In this document: positions 7,092 to 16,683 of the stretch, piece after piece | Layout: each line of letters opens with the position of its first letter | How positions within the stretch are numbered: position 1 is the stretch's first letter | Source: Ecdyonurus torrentis | Lineage: Eukaryota > Arthropoda > Insecta > Ephemeroptera > Heptageniidae | NCBI GenBank assembly: GCA_949318235.1 | Contig: OX439127.1 | Location: 17,543,673 to 17,607,672 of the forward strand | Direction: 5' to 3' | Length of the DNA stretch: 64,000 bases | Translations under genes and position numbers: made by a program | Notes under the pieces: model-generated | Database searches by the model: none | Seen by the model: the letters and a program-made list of their open reading frames with translations, nothing else | Told to the model about the DNA's origin: nothing

Positions 7092-8165
7092 TTATTTCTT
7101 AAGGTTTTTTGCAGGAATCCAAGAGTTAAAGCTTGCAGGATATCCTAACCAGGACACGTACACTTCACGACTGTTCCCTTTTCCTCGCTCGCTTAGTATT
7201 TTATCTATTTTGTATACCGTATCTGCATTAGTCTCCACAAGCTGTAATTCTTCCTTGTAAAATGATCCCTCAATAGCTTGATCGTTCAAGTCTATAATTT
7301 TATATCTAACTGGTTCTCTCCTAACAATCGAGGAAATTTTAAATACTTCCCGCGACCAATTAGATTTATATCCTTGCTCGAAATGAACTTTCTCACGCGA
7401 AATTCTTACATGCTGTCCTACTTTAAAATATGTTTTTCCATTGGTTTGATATTTACCGTATCTCCCCTTTCCGGAATACAAGTGTTCATAAACTTGTTGC
7501 TCGTTAGTTTTATTTACCTCATTTGGAGTCTTATTTATAGCCGAATGAATAGTATTGTTATAGGACGCTAATAAATCGTTCAATACATTGACATAATTTT
7601 GCGTGGACGCATGCGTAAAGTACTTGTACATTTTATCTTTTAATGTCCTGTTAAATCTTTCAATCACCGCTGCCTTAGTGTCAGGGTTATTTGTTGTATA
7701 GTATTTTATCCCCTCTTCCTTTAAATAGTTTTGAACTTTAGCATTTTGAAATTCTTTTCCTTTATCAGATTGTAAAAATTTTGGTTTTCTTTCTTTAAAT
7801 ACTTTTTTTAAAGCTTGCAAAACGCTATCCCCTGATTTATCTTTGAGAGCAATTGCCCATGCTTTTTTACAAAATACATCTATGACTGTGAGTATAAATT
7901 TATGACCTTTATTAAATTTTGCTAGGTTTCTCATATCACATAAATCGCATTGAAAAAGATTGTTCATGGAAGGGACAAAATACCTTGATCGTGAGAAATG
8001 TAATTTACGTTGTCTATGCAGCGTGTGTGGGTCTTGTGATCTTAGCCAGAATAAGATACTAGGTTTATCATACTTTCCCCTGGTTGCAGCCCATAGTTTG
8101 TTAACAGTACCGTAACTATCAGGGTGTTTTATATCGTAATATATATTTTTTAATTCTGCGTTCAT
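7092..8165 (-). CDS. INT: Retrovirus-like DDE integrase with C-terminal chromodomain
   Basis: 357 residues. The rve core has D74 (QCDLCDM), D134 (LQSDKGKEF) and E169 (VIERFNRT), a D,D34E arrangement by my count. A classical HHCC zinc module is not obvious at the N-terminus. Residues about 315-357 (YKIDKIL ... VSWLGYP..FNSWIPAKNL) are a chromodomain of the kind Polinton integrases carry, thought to steer insertion to chromatin marks. It makes the 6-bp staggered cut reflected in the CCTCTC duplication. It ends one base before the minor capsid gene starts, and starts one base after the stop of the upstream proline-rich gene. Confidence 0.95.
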   Translation of the reverse strand: MNAELKNIYYDIKHPDSYGTVNKLWAATRGKYDKPSILFWLRSQDPHTLHRQRKLHFSRSRYFVPSMNNLFQCDLCDMRNLAKFNKGHKFILTVIDVFCKKAWAIALKDKSGDSVLQALKKVFKERKPKFLQSDKGKEFQNAKVQNYLKEEGIKYYTTNNPDTKAAVIERFNRTLKDKMYKYFTHASTQNYVNVLNDLLASYNNTIHSAINKTPNEVNKTNEQQVYEHLYSGKGRYGKYQTNGKTYFKVGQHVRISREKVHFEQGYKSNWSREVFKISSIVRREPVRYKIIDLNDQAIEGSFYKEELQLVETNADTVYKIDKILSERGKGNSREVYVSWLGYPASFNSWIPAKNLKK

Positions 8166-8166
8166 A

Positions 8167-9300
8167 TTACAAACTTAATCTTTGCCAGCGTGCTTTTTTT
8201 CGAGGGACTGCCAATTTTTTATCATTCCACCAATATTTAACCGTTACTTTCCGTTTCCGATTTCTCCTATCATCTAATCCTTCAATGAAGTTAGTATCCT
8301 TTATATACCTTTGACCTTTCCGCAATTCCAGTGTAGATGAAGCAAGACGTTTCACTGCTCTTCTCGGTTGATTTACAGCTAGATTGACAGCTCGATTAGT
8401 TACTCGACGTCGGACAGGGGTTTTACGTTTACGTTTGGATGGCTGCGTCCAAATACGAGAATCAAACAGATTATCATGTCGTCGTATTGTACCACGTCTC
8501 TGTATTTGGAGAGGTTCATCTGGGATGGGTTCGTCTTGGTTATGTGCATATTGGTCTGGTACTAGAGATTGTCTGTTACTTTTATTTTTTAATTTCAATT
8601 TTCCTCTTAAACGTTTAACGTTACGTTTATTATGCAACTCATTTTTGAATTTATTAAAAAATTTCATAGTAGACGCTCTCTCACTTCGGTCGCGGTTAAA
8701 ATTTGCCCGCGCTGGTTCAAAGTCTTCATACTGTATATAGTTTTCCCGCGCCGGGTCAAAGTCTTCGCCCGCGTCCGGGATAAAGTTTTCCCGCGCCGGG
8801 TATAAATTTTGAAACGCGTCCGGGATAAAATTTTCACGCGCCGGTTCAAAGTTTTGATCCGCGTCCGGTATAAAATTTTCCCGCGCCGGTTCTAAGTTTT
8901 GATAATCAACCGGGGGCCGCGGGGGGATCGCGGGTGGCGGCGGCGGCGGCGGTGGCGGCATCAACTCCGGTAAAGAATTTAATGAACTTTGCATAGACAA
9001 ATCATGCAATCTGGAACTTCTAGACCTCGCTGGATTCGAAAGTTGACCGCTATTATATTCCAAATCTTCAATGGAAATTGGTACTTTTAATGGTTCGCGT
9101 AACTTACGTATTCCTTTCATATACTGTTGCAGAATTTGTTCGTAACGTATCCATTTATCTTGATCACTGATATTTTTACTACGTAAAATTTTTTGCATAT
9201 GTAAATCCAAATTTGAACTTGGAGCATCGATCAATGACGGTTGCCGTAACTTATCTAGCACATCAGGATTAATGAGCAACATTTTTTTTCCGTGTATCAT
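8167..9300 (-). CDS. Polinton proline- and repeat-rich basic protein
   Basis: 377 residues. The N-terminal 70 residues (MLLINPDVLDKL ... DKWIRYEQILQQYM) match a pattern I associate with a conserved but unnamed Polinton protein. Residues about 117-131 are an almost pure polyproline run. Then come about five imperfect 13-16-residue repeats with core PARENFIPDA (about 135-205), and a long Arg/Lys-rich C-terminal half with several nuclear-localisation-like clusters (KRKRKTPVRRR) ending in ARWQRLSL. The bipartite acidic-repeat/basic-tail build suggests a virion structural or DNA-associated role, but this is inference. It lies between integrase and the small basic protein in the core block. Confidence 0.85.
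   Translation of the reverse strand: MIHGKKMLLINPDVLDKLRQPSLIDAPSSNLDLHMQKILRSKNISDQDKWIRYEQILQQYMKGIRKLREPLKVPISIEDLEYNSGQLSNPARSRSSRLHDLSMQSSLNSLPELMPPPPPPPPPAIPPRPPVDYQNLEPARENFIPDADQNFEPARENFIPDAFQNLYPARENFIPDAGEDFDPARENYIQYEDFEPARANFNRDRSERASTMKFFNKFKNELHNKRNVKRLRGKLKLKNKSNRQSLVPDQYAHNQDEPIPDEPLQIQRRGTIRRHDNLFDSRIWTQPSKRKRKTPVRRRVTNRAVNLAVNQPRRAVKRLASSTLELRKGQRYIKDTNFIEGLDDRRNRKRKVTVKYWWNDKKLAVPRKKARWQRLSL
8690..8910 (-). repeat. In-frame tandem repeats encoding PARENFIPDA units
   Basis: CG-rich 42-48-bp units within the proline-rich gene, each containing CCGGCGCGGGAAAA and TACCGGACGCG-like blocks. A related non-coding copy of two units is found at about 15995-16110. Confidence 0.85.
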
Positions 9301-9302
9301 TT

Positions 9303-9620
9303 TTATAAACTCTGAAGTATAAATCCGATCAAAGGAACCAGCAAAGGTAGTAGGAACCCTCCTTTTTGTTTTATAATTTTTCTTTTTTTCTTCAAAGATT
9401 CTCCCTTCTTCACGAGACGGCGTAAGGTACTCTTATGACGGGATAACTTTTTATACTGTGTTGAATTTAGTGGCACATTGCTATTTAAACAATTATGCGC
9501 ACATTCACAGAGGATATGAATGACTTTATCATCCGCTCTATCTATTAACTTTTTACGTTCTCTAGCTCGCGATTTACGCAATTTTACTAGAGCTGGCAAG
9601 TATCTCTTGATGGAACTCAT
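9303..9620 (-). CDS. Small basic Polinton protein with hydrophobic C-terminus
   Basis: 105 residues, strongly basic over the first 85, with an ..ILCECAHNCLNSNVPL.. segment (about 36-51). It then switches to KGGFLLPLLVPLIGFILQSL at the end, a single hydrophobic segment. This arrangement recurs as a short gene near the ATPase in Polintons; a membrane-active or capsid-lining role has been suggested for similar proteins, but I cannot confirm it. It ends two bases before the proline-rich gene starts. Confidence 0.8.
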   Translation of the reverse strand: MSSIKRYLPALVKLRKSRARERKKLIDRADDKVIHILCECAHNCLNSNVPLNSTQYKKLSRHKSTLRRLVKKGESLKKKRKIIKQKGGFLLPLLVPLIGFILQSL

Positions 9621-9654
9621 GAGTAACTAAATAAAGTTTCAGTAAGCGCTAAAC

Positions 9655-10323
9655 TTATATAGCAAAATATTGTGAAATTTCTTTGCTTCCGTTTTTGGGC
9701 ACATAGACGCAGTTAGACTCACCAGGGAAAATCTCCGCCCTAAACCTGAAGGCATCAGGTGTGTTTTGTTTCATATCAAATAACAAATATGAATGCGGTT
9801 TTGATGTGGCGTCAATGTATGCTTCTTGAATAAATTTTGGATTCTCAGGGTATACCTGTCTAGCAAAATGGAGAACCTGATTTTTTTCCCGCGGATTTTT
9901 AAATAAAACTATGTAGTGTGAATTAAGGGACATATCCCTACTCCCCTTACCCTGATGAAATATATTCTGTGTAAGAAACATTATGCTTATATTCCTATGA
10001 TGACTTCCCTTTGAAAATATATCCACAACACTACCATTAGATTCTCTCATTAAATCATCGATTATTAGTAGTCTTGTCGGAGGTTGTTTCTCCGGTGCAA
10101 TGTCATCTAAATCAGGTAACCCTTCTATAAATTTTATAGGAATATTTAAACTAGATTTTAAGTTTTCATGTAGTGGTTGACTTTCCCCATAACACCATAC
10201 AATTTCTTTAATTTTTACGTCTACCATTATGTTTAAATGTTTAAGAAATTTTGATACAAAAACACTTTTACCACATGATGTAGGTCCTGCAATGATGGAC
10301 GTAAATGCGTGTTGCCACTGCAT
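9655..10323 (-). CDS. ATP: FtsK/HerA-type genome-packaging ATPase
   Basis: 222 residues. Walker A GPTSCGKS at 13-20, Walker B RLLIIDD ending at Asp89-Asp90, and a TQN motif at 118-120 serving as the polar sensor. This is the A32-like packaging ATPase of Polintons, adintoviruses and related DNA viruses; it pumps the genome into preformed capsids. All key residues are present. It sits between the DNA polymerase and the small basic protein, all on the minus strand. Confidence 0.94.
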   Translation of the reverse strand: MQWQHAFTSIIAGPTSCGKSVFVSKFLKHLNIMVDVKIKEIVWCYGESQPLHENLKSSLNIPIKFIEGLPDLDDIAPEKQPPTRLLIIDDLMRESNGSVVDIFSKGSHHRNISIMFLTQNIFHQGKGSRDMSLNSHYIVLFKNPREKNQVLHFARQVYPENPKFIQEAYIDATSKPHSYLLFDMKQNTPDAFRFRAEIFPGESNCVYVPKNGSKEISQYFAI

Positions 10324-10536
10324 GATGAAGATATAAACTGAACGAGATAGGGATATAGTTTTTAATTATATACACATTGTTTCATAGCAATATATATAAA
10401 ATTTTATTTGTTATTTTTTTACAATGTATTATGTATTTATAACAGTACATATATAGTATACAGATGTGACATATCATTTATTATTTTATATTATACATAT
10501 AAGATACAACAACATTTTACATTTTATATAAATTTA
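10324..10536. other. AT-rich spacer between polymerase and ATPase genes
   Basis: About 210 bp of AT-rich sequence holding the 3' end of the polymerase transcript and probably the ATPase promoter (minus-strand TATATATTGC-like strings near 10387-10397). The reading frames here are chance. Confidence 0.6.
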
Positions 10537-13500
10537 TCACTCATAGTCACTGTCATCACTACTTTCAAGCTCTTGTATGGGGATGGCTGTATTAACTTCT
10601 TTCTCTTGTATAATATGATCAGTATTCACTATTCCACTATTAACTTGTTCTGCAATTTGAAATTTATAATTATCGATATCTTTATGACCATGTGGGAGTG
10701 TATCGACTAAATTTGGCATGATGAATCTCTTATCATCTGATGACGAGAGGGAGACCTTAGTAACTTGTTTAGTAAAAAGTTCATGATCTTTACAGGTTAT
10801 CATCCTAAAAGTTGTTCGTTCAATGGTGTTCTCCTTTAAACATTTTATGTAATCTCTAATACCAATTTTATTTTGTAATGCATGTCGTTTGACCCCCTTT
10901 GCACGTTTCATTACCTTACCAGCATATTTTATTGCATACATTTTTGCTTTGAGGCCAACAAATACTTCAACTGGTTTTGAATTTGCCTCGTCCTTGAATT
11001 TACCTAACACCTTCTTGTTGCTATCACTGTATAGATCGTGAGTATCAGGATAATCAGAAGTATCGAAATCATCTAGGTGCTTTTTCATTTCTTTGTAGAT
11101 GTCGACACCAGTCAAGAAATAAATATACGAATCAGTATCCATGTAACACAAAGAGAGGGCAGCACCGTATCGTGGTAGCATGACGTCATAATGGAACTCA
11201 TACATGAGAAGTTTTGAAAGATCCAATATTGACATACCAACATATATTGGTTTGTTCATGAGAACTGTTTTTCTTTGACTCAGGACCGCACATAAATTTT
11301 CATCATATATTATTCTTCTTTTGAAGAATGGACTTCTAATGAGTTTGCGTAAACGTTTCACGTTATTTACTAACTCTAAATTTATTCTGTTTCTTACTTG
11401 CTCCATGGTTTTACCAAATACTGCATTATTCATTAGTTTATAAAAGTCCTTTTCAAATGCATTTTTAGCTTTCTTTCTCTCATTTGTATTTAGCATGATG
11501 TACTCTTGAAGCCATGCACGTTGTGTGAAAGCTATGACTCTATGTACTTTTCCTATTTCAAGTCCATGGGCAAGTGCTTGTTGTAATAGTCGATAGTGAA
11601 CAACATATTTTTCTTTATTATATAATGTAGTTAATAATTTTGGATGTTTGCCACCAGGAGGTGTTCTTGTTTCTGGCAGAAATGGTAAATCTTTGTGCTT
11701 GTCATGTAGTGTGCTCGGATATATGATGTCTACTTCATAGATGTACCCCTCCCTAGCGGTAGCGGAGAGTGATAGTATACTTTCCTTTGTAGCATACCGA
11801 CCCGAACGGTCCCAACAGAAGTCTCCAACGGGTAGTAATTGTACTTGCGCCCAACCATATAAGTTGTTAGCATCTAAATACATGAGGAAATCTTTGTAAG
11901 CAGCGAGTTCTTCACTGATTTCACCATTCCGAGCCCTCGCATAACGTTTAATACATTGTGCCACGCCCCCTCGGATGCCCTTTTCAATCATTAAGAGCAT
12001 TTCTTCGTCTTGAATGAGGTCTAATTTTACATCCGTCATTCGTAGTGCTGCATCCCATGCTAGCCCAGGACAAGTAAAGTACCAACAAGGGTCTAATTTA
12101 TACGTCAATAAGCACACGTTTCGAAATGCTTCGAATACATCAGCCAATAGCAGAACATCCAGTTTTAAATAAAGGTCACTGTATTCCCCTAAGTTTTTAC
12201 AATTGAACGTTCGGAAGACCTGCTTAGCATGGTTGTAATCAGCTTTGCTTATTTCGCTTTCATATAACTTGCTATAGAATTCTTTACGTGGTGGTAATTT
12301 TGTTTCGTTTAATTTTTCCAAGTTGTCCACGTAGTCATAGCAGAATACTCCCTTCCGTCGTAATAGATCCATATTGTCATTTCCAAAATATTTTTCTACT
12401 TCATTAAACATTTCTGGAGCTAAGTTGTTAGCTAAGTTTTGGAGACTCGTAGCCATGAATCTGAATGAGTCGAGAAATCGTATCTCTATACCATTTTCCG
12501 GTATAATGGAGAACGTGATCATGTTCTCCGATGTATTTGGGATTACTCGTATGTCACATTTTATATCTCCCAACTGTTTAATTATGAAGTGAGCATCGTA
12601 TGAACTATTGTTGTGGAGGTATACTGGAATGAATGTAGGATTTTGAGCATTAATGTTACAACTATTGTGTGCTGCGCCTCTGTATTTTCCGCTAATATGG
12701 CAATGATCGCGGACCTTATTATCATCCTCAGTAAAAGTTCTGTCGCACATGTAACATAACTTTGATATTTCAAAATTTTTTTTCTCTTCCTCGGTTAACT
12801 CATTCATCGCAATGTCCATCTCATATACCTCCTTCATTTTTACGCTGATTGATATGAGATGATCAAGAAATATTTTTGAGGGATTCTGTACACCTCTGAT
12901 GACCTGCGGTCCAACAGGTATCCCATCCATGACTTCTTGCGGTAGATCAGATTTAACATGATAGCCGAAACTCATAGGTATATGACGCTGTTTTATAGTG
13001 GATGAAGATTTGTTCGGATCGTTCTCCGGTCCTTCCGACTTCATTAATAGAGCTTCCGAGTCCGCATATACCCTCACTGGCACTGATACGCTATGCTTTG
13101 ATTGTTTAAATGATAATGTAGGTTTCTCCTCTAATAATGTACCATCTTCTGCTCTTGAAAATCGTGATTGCGGCATCATTATTCTTGCCAAGGGATGTTT
13201 TATGCAATGTGTATAATGATCTTGGAGAACGAGTGCATTTGAATGGTGCGTCAGACATCGTTTGCATATAAATTTCTTCCCGTTATGCCTTGATATCTGA
13301 GACGAGAATAACTTATTGAAATGTTTTATATATGTATAATGTTGCCTCTCTATTATTACATCGTCTTGATTTTCCTCTTCGACTACTTCATTATCATCTT
13401 CCTCATTATATTCTGTAATTAGTAATAAGTCTATGTGCTGTATCTTAGGTTCTGCATATTTTACGGGAGATATTATGTTTTCTTCATCTAGTGCGTATAC

Positions 13501-15105
13501 ACTTATGCTAACGTCTTTGTTGTTCCGTTCAAATATCTTAATGTCATGTACTGATACGGGATATGTTAGACCGCTCCAATCGAACATATTCTCATATGGA
13601 AGTAAGTTTGTGATTTTTTCTGCATGGTTGCCGTTATACAAACTTGCAAGTACTGCATATTTGAAGCACATTTCATCGTTTAGATTTTGCGGATTGATTA
13701 CGGCATGTTTACGCATGATATTAGATGGAATTGGCAAGAACGAGCTACCTCTTAACGGTTCATATTTATTCGTTTTTAACATTAAATTTAATATTTCCAC
13801 GATTTGCCATCCTGAACCACGAATCATCTCCTCCTCTACTCTATGTAGTAAGCTATCGAATTGTTCGGTGATGGACTCATTTACATCATCTCCCATTGTA
13901 AATACTACGCTTTCGTTTTTCAAACACCAATCAGATACATCACCATCCATCCCTTGTAAAACTAACTCTAAATCAGTACTGTATTTAGTACATCCGTTGA
14001 TTTGAGTGTCTCGATGTAATAATTTTGCAACAGTAGATTTTTTTTTCTCTAGAAATTGTGACGTAATTGATATGTTATCAGTATTCATTATCTGATATGT
14101 TTTCAAGTAGCCGTTAAACGCTGATTCAGTTTGGAATACTCCATCTTCTAAACTTGGATTAACCTGTCCACTTCGCGGTATCGGTCTTCTAAGATCTCTA
14201 ACATTGACCGCTGCCCTGCATGAGTAACGTCTATGATGTTGTAATGACGACATTCTTACAAAAATGCTGTCGCAATCCGTGCATGTATATGAGGCCTGCC
14301 CCGGTACATGTGCGGCATAATTTGCATTAGCAGGTGGTATAGGATCTTCCATTGGTGCTAGTAATTGTTTAACTATACGACAAGACTCGTTTATGTGACG
14401 CGGCATATCTTTTTGTCTTGCAATTTTTTTTTCACAATACAGACATTGACTGCGAGCACGTTCTTCAGTTTCGGTGTCCGATGCTAATAATTGTTTGACA
14501 ATAGGACATGATGTGCTTATATGCTGTGTTAAATCATGTATCATTTTTAAACTTTTATCACAATATGGACATTTATCAGGATTATCTTTATCAAATTGGA
14601 CTGCTAATATTTTTACAATTGGACATGACTCGTTAATATGACGTGATAAATTCTTAGGACATTTAATTTCTAAATCACAGTATTGACATTTGCATGGTAA
14701 ATCTTTATTTTTATGATTTTCATGATGAACTTCAGCGTTTTTCGTTTCTGTTAGACTACTGCGACTCCTTTTTTCCATGGAGCGTAAACTCTGCATTATT
14801 TTCTGATCTTGTGTCGGCTGTGACGATTCAATGATGGATGGTTCCTCCTCCTCCCTATCCACAGCATGGTTTCGTTTCCTTCCATTGTTAACTGATATAA
14901 AATAGTCAGTTATTTTATGCTGATCTTTGCCTTCACCGTCTATAGCGGGCGTCGCGCGTTTAGGTGGGCGTGTCACATCGTCTATTACAGCATCAGACCC
15001 CTTAAACGGTTGATTAGCCGATACCCCCTTGCAAGATATCGTCATATGCCTGCGAAGTGTGTAAGCGCGAGCATACTGCTTGAAGCATGCTGGACATTGA
15101 GGCAT
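10537..15105 (-). CDS. POLB: Protein-primed family B DNA polymerase of the Polinton
   Basis: 1522 residues from the ATG at 15105; the frame opens upstream only at a TTG. N-terminal part: five C-x2-C-x12-H-x4-C zinc fingers (about 4-25, 140-161, 179-200, 221-242, 275-296) and a PCNA-motif-like QHKITDYF at 62-69. Then a domain with NDEMCFKYAVLASLY (476-490) and another zinc finger (614-634). Exonuclease motifs: ADSEAL (681), HNNSSYDAHF (831), YLKLDVLLLADVF (979-991). An HNH-like CYMC..DHCH..GKYRGAAH..CN lies at 784-817. Polymerase motifs: YLDANNLYG (1076), LMNNAVFGKTME (1224) and YMDTDS (1321). It copies the element from its TIRs using a protein primer. It is longer than many Polinton polymerases because of the zinc-finger extension. 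The frame is uninterrupted. Confidence 0.96.
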   Translation of the reverse strand: MPQCPACFKQYARAYTLRRHMTISCKGVSANQPFKGSDAVIDDVTRPPKRATPAIDGEGKDQHKITDYFISVNNGRKRNHAVDREEEEPSIIESSQPTQDQKIMQSLRSMEKRSRSSLTETKNAEVHHENHKNKDLPCKCQYCDLEIKCPKNLSRHINESCPIVKILAVQFDKDNPDKCPYCDKSLKMIHDLTQHISTSCPIVKQLLASDTETEERARSQCLYCEKKIARQKDMPRHINESCRIVKQLLAPMEDPIPPANANYAAHVPGQASYTCTDCDSIFVRMSSLQHHRRYSCRAAVNVRDLRRPIPRSGQVNPSLEDGVFQTESAFNGYLKTYQIMNTDNISITSQFLEKKKSTVAKLLHRDTQINGCTKYSTDLELVLQGMDGDVSDWCLKNESVVFTMGDDVNESITEQFDSLLHRVEEEMIRGSGWQIVEILNLMLKTNKYEPLRGSSFLPIPSNIMRKHAVINPQNLNDEMCFKYAVLASLYNGNHAEKITNLLPYENMFDWSGLTYPVSVHDIKIFERNNKDVSISVYALDEENIISPVKYAEPKIQHIDLLLITEYNEEDDNEVVEEENQDDVIIERQHYTYIKHFNKLFSSQISRHNGKKFICKRCLTHHSNALVLQDHYTHCIKHPLARIMMPQSRFSRAEDGTLLEEKPTLSFKQSKHSVSVPVRVYADSEALLMKSEGPENDPNKSSSTIKQRHIPMSFGYHVKSDLPQEVMDGIPVGPQVIRGVQNPSKIFLDHLISISVKMKEVYEMDIAMNELTEEEKKNFEISKLCYMCDRTFTEDDNKVRDHCHISGKYRGAAHNSCNINAQNPTFIPVYLHNNSSYDAHFIIKQLGDIKCDIRVIPNTSENMITFSIIPENGIEIRFLDSFRFMATSLQNLANNLAPEMFNEVEKYFGNDNMDLLRRKGVFCYDYVDNLEKLNETKLPPRKEFYSKLYESEISKADYNHAKQVFRTFNCKNLGEYSDLYLKLDVLLLADVFEAFRNVCLLTYKLDPCWYFTCPGLAWDAALRMTDVKLDLIQDEEMLLMIEKGIRGGVAQCIKRYARARNGEISEELAAYKDFLMYLDANNLYGWAQVQLLPVGDFCWDRSGRYATKESILSLSATAREGYIYEVDIIYPSTLHDKHKDLPFLPETRTPPGGKHPKLLTTLYNKEKYVVHYRLLQQALAHGLEIGKVHRVIAFTQRAWLQEYIMLNTNERKKAKNAFEKDFYKLMNNAVFGKTMEQVRNRINLELVNNVKRLRKLIRSPFFKRRIIYDENLCAVLSQRKTVLMNKPIYVGMSILDLSKLLMYEFHYDVMLPRYGAALSLCYMDTDSYIYFLTGVDIYKEMKKHLDDFDTSDYPDTHDLYSDSNKKVLGKFKDEANSKPVEVFVGLKAKMYAIKYAGKVMKRAKGVKRHALQNKIGIRDYIKCLKENTIERTTFRMITCKDHELFTKQVTKVSLSSSDDKRFIMPNLVDTLPHGHKDIDNYKFQIAEQVNSGIVNTDHIIQEKEVNTAIPIQELESSDDSDYE

Positions 15106-15688
15106 TCTGAAATAAGTAACACGAGGCGGTAAATAATAAAGAAACTGCGATAAAACTTGCAACGATAAACTGGAAAAGAAACGTCAAATAAAAGTGTTAT
15201 AATTTGGACTATCTATTATCTATATCTATAATATAATGTATGTTTTAGTGTAGAAAATGTATTGTCTTTTTTAATTTCTAATGTGTTTGAATGTAAAAAA
15301 ATATAAAAAATAATACAAAAAATTTAAATAAATGTCTTGTTTCATTTACTATGTATAGTATCTAAACTTGTTATTTATTTATTGATATAAAATAAGGCGC
15401 CACCTATATTCAACAGAAATATATAAACAGATAAATAAAATAACACAAACATAAATTCAACGCGGGAAATATTTATAAGATTTGATAATTTTTAAAAATT
15501 TTGCAAAACGGGTTGTCTTTATTCCCCCTCTCTCTCCATACTCCTCTTTTTTTCCATCCTCCTTATCCACCCGTTTTTCCTAATCTGACTACCTAACCAG
15601 TGAGCTAACTAATGTCCTACTTTATCTACCTATTTTTTCTACCTAATTTTCCTAACAGTTCTGATAAGTTTTCTAAAGCTTGTATACC
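15106..15688. other. Polymerase upstream region
   Basis: AT-rich non-coding DNA. A TTACTTATTTCAG string directly before the polymerase ATG looks like a splice acceptor, which could mean a spliced 5' leader, but I see no good donor. No other gene is supported. Confidence 0.5.
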
Positions 15689-15964
15689 ATGAATTCATTT
15701 ATCAATCCCTATACTACACATATGACGACGGAGAATTACAATCAACGTAATGTTGAAGGCACAACCCTGCTAGTTCACCATCAGTACCTAATGGATCACC
15801 TCCTGAATTCGCCTTTTATAACTAAAGCGATCAATCGTGTCGTGAGTATACGGACTATACTTTTGCCTTATGCATCTCTTATCAGTAAGAGTCATAGCAA
15901 CTTTTTTATTATTTACTTTTATGGTGTCATCCAAAAACATGGTTTCCGGGTGGGAAATATTTAA
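15689..15964 (+). CDS. Small hypothetical ORF, 91 residues
   Basis: Open frame from the ATG at 15689. No recognisable motif; the second half is hydrophobic. It is in a region otherwise without genes and on the same strand as the following spliced gene. A TTTTCCTAACAG acceptor-like string lies 30 bases upstream. I have no homology argument, so it may be chance. Confidence 0.3.
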   Translation: MNSFINPYTTHMTTENYNQRNVEGTTLLVHHQYLMDHLLNSPFITKAINRVVSIRTILLPYASLISKSHSNFFIIYFYGVIQKHGFRVGNI

Positions 15965-15989
15965 ATGATTGCGTTCTTTAAATTTTTAC

Positions 15990-16112
15990 CGGTCTGGTTT
16001 TAAATTTTATACCGGACGCGGTCAAAACTTAGAACCGGCGCGGTAAAAAAAGTTTTATACCGGACGTGTGCAAAACTTAGAACCGGCGCGGTAAAAAGTT
16101 ATACACCGAACC
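15990..16112 (+). repeat. Non-coding copy of the PARENFIPDA repeat DNA
   Basis: Two units with TTTTATACCGGACG and CAAAACTTAGAACCGGCGCGG strings, nearly identical to the reverse complement of the tandem repeats in the proline-rich gene at 8820-8900. It lies outside any supported gene and in inverted orientation relative to the coding copy. Confidence 0.75.
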
Positions 16113-16433
16113 CGCCGTGATTTTTTTTTGGTGAAAAATCAACGAATTCATGACATTCCGTTTCCCACCCGCCTTACCAACCTTCCGTGACCTCTAAAAT
16201 TGCTTGCAACAATTAAGGCAGCGCTCTATGAGGTCAATGATCATGAGTTTAATTATGTTACAAATACTGTCATTTTGTTTTTTATATTCGATATATTACT
16301 GTGAAACATATCAAATTTAAATTTGACTAATATATCATTAGGGTTCCTAAAGTATTAAACATATAGTAAAATTAAAGAAATACAATATTTACTAAATGAT
16401 TATTTTAAAAAATAATACATTGTGCCAAAAATT

Positions 16434-16454
16434 CCACCTGTTGTCGTCAGGTGG
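16434..16454. promoter_or_regulatory. Perfect hairpin with E-box arms
   Basis: CCACCTG - 7-base loop - CAGGTGG, about 170 bases upstream of the start codon of the spliced gene. The arms contain CACCTG E-box cores. It could be a protein site in that gene's promoter; function is inferred only. Confidence 0.45.
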
Positions 16455-16605
16455 ATACACCTCTTTACTATACTTATCTCGCGCGCGCGGGAGATTTACC
16501 CCTACCACTCATTACCAATCATCTCATAGCTCGCGAGCAAGGAGCTCAGTACTCTAGCATCCTTCAACCAACAAACAGTGCTACATTCAATTCTAATAAT
16601 CAGTA

Positions 16606-16683
16606 ATGGCGGACGGTGATCTTTCATTTGACGGGAGTAATAGTGTGGCCAGTGATAATAGCGATCCATCGACATTTTTTGAG
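16606..16683 (+). other. Coding exon 1 of the spliced acidic protein gene
   Basis: 78 bases (26 codons) starting TAATGGCGGAC and ending before GTATGT. The first ATG of the inferred transcript is used. Confidence 0.75.

Noticed and set aside
13433..14005. 190-residue plus-strand ORF
   Set aside because: Antisense shadow of the DNA polymerase gene.
15106..15180. Spliced leader exon for the polymerase
   Set aside because: An acceptor-like TTATTTCAG precedes the ATG, but no convincing donor was found nearby.
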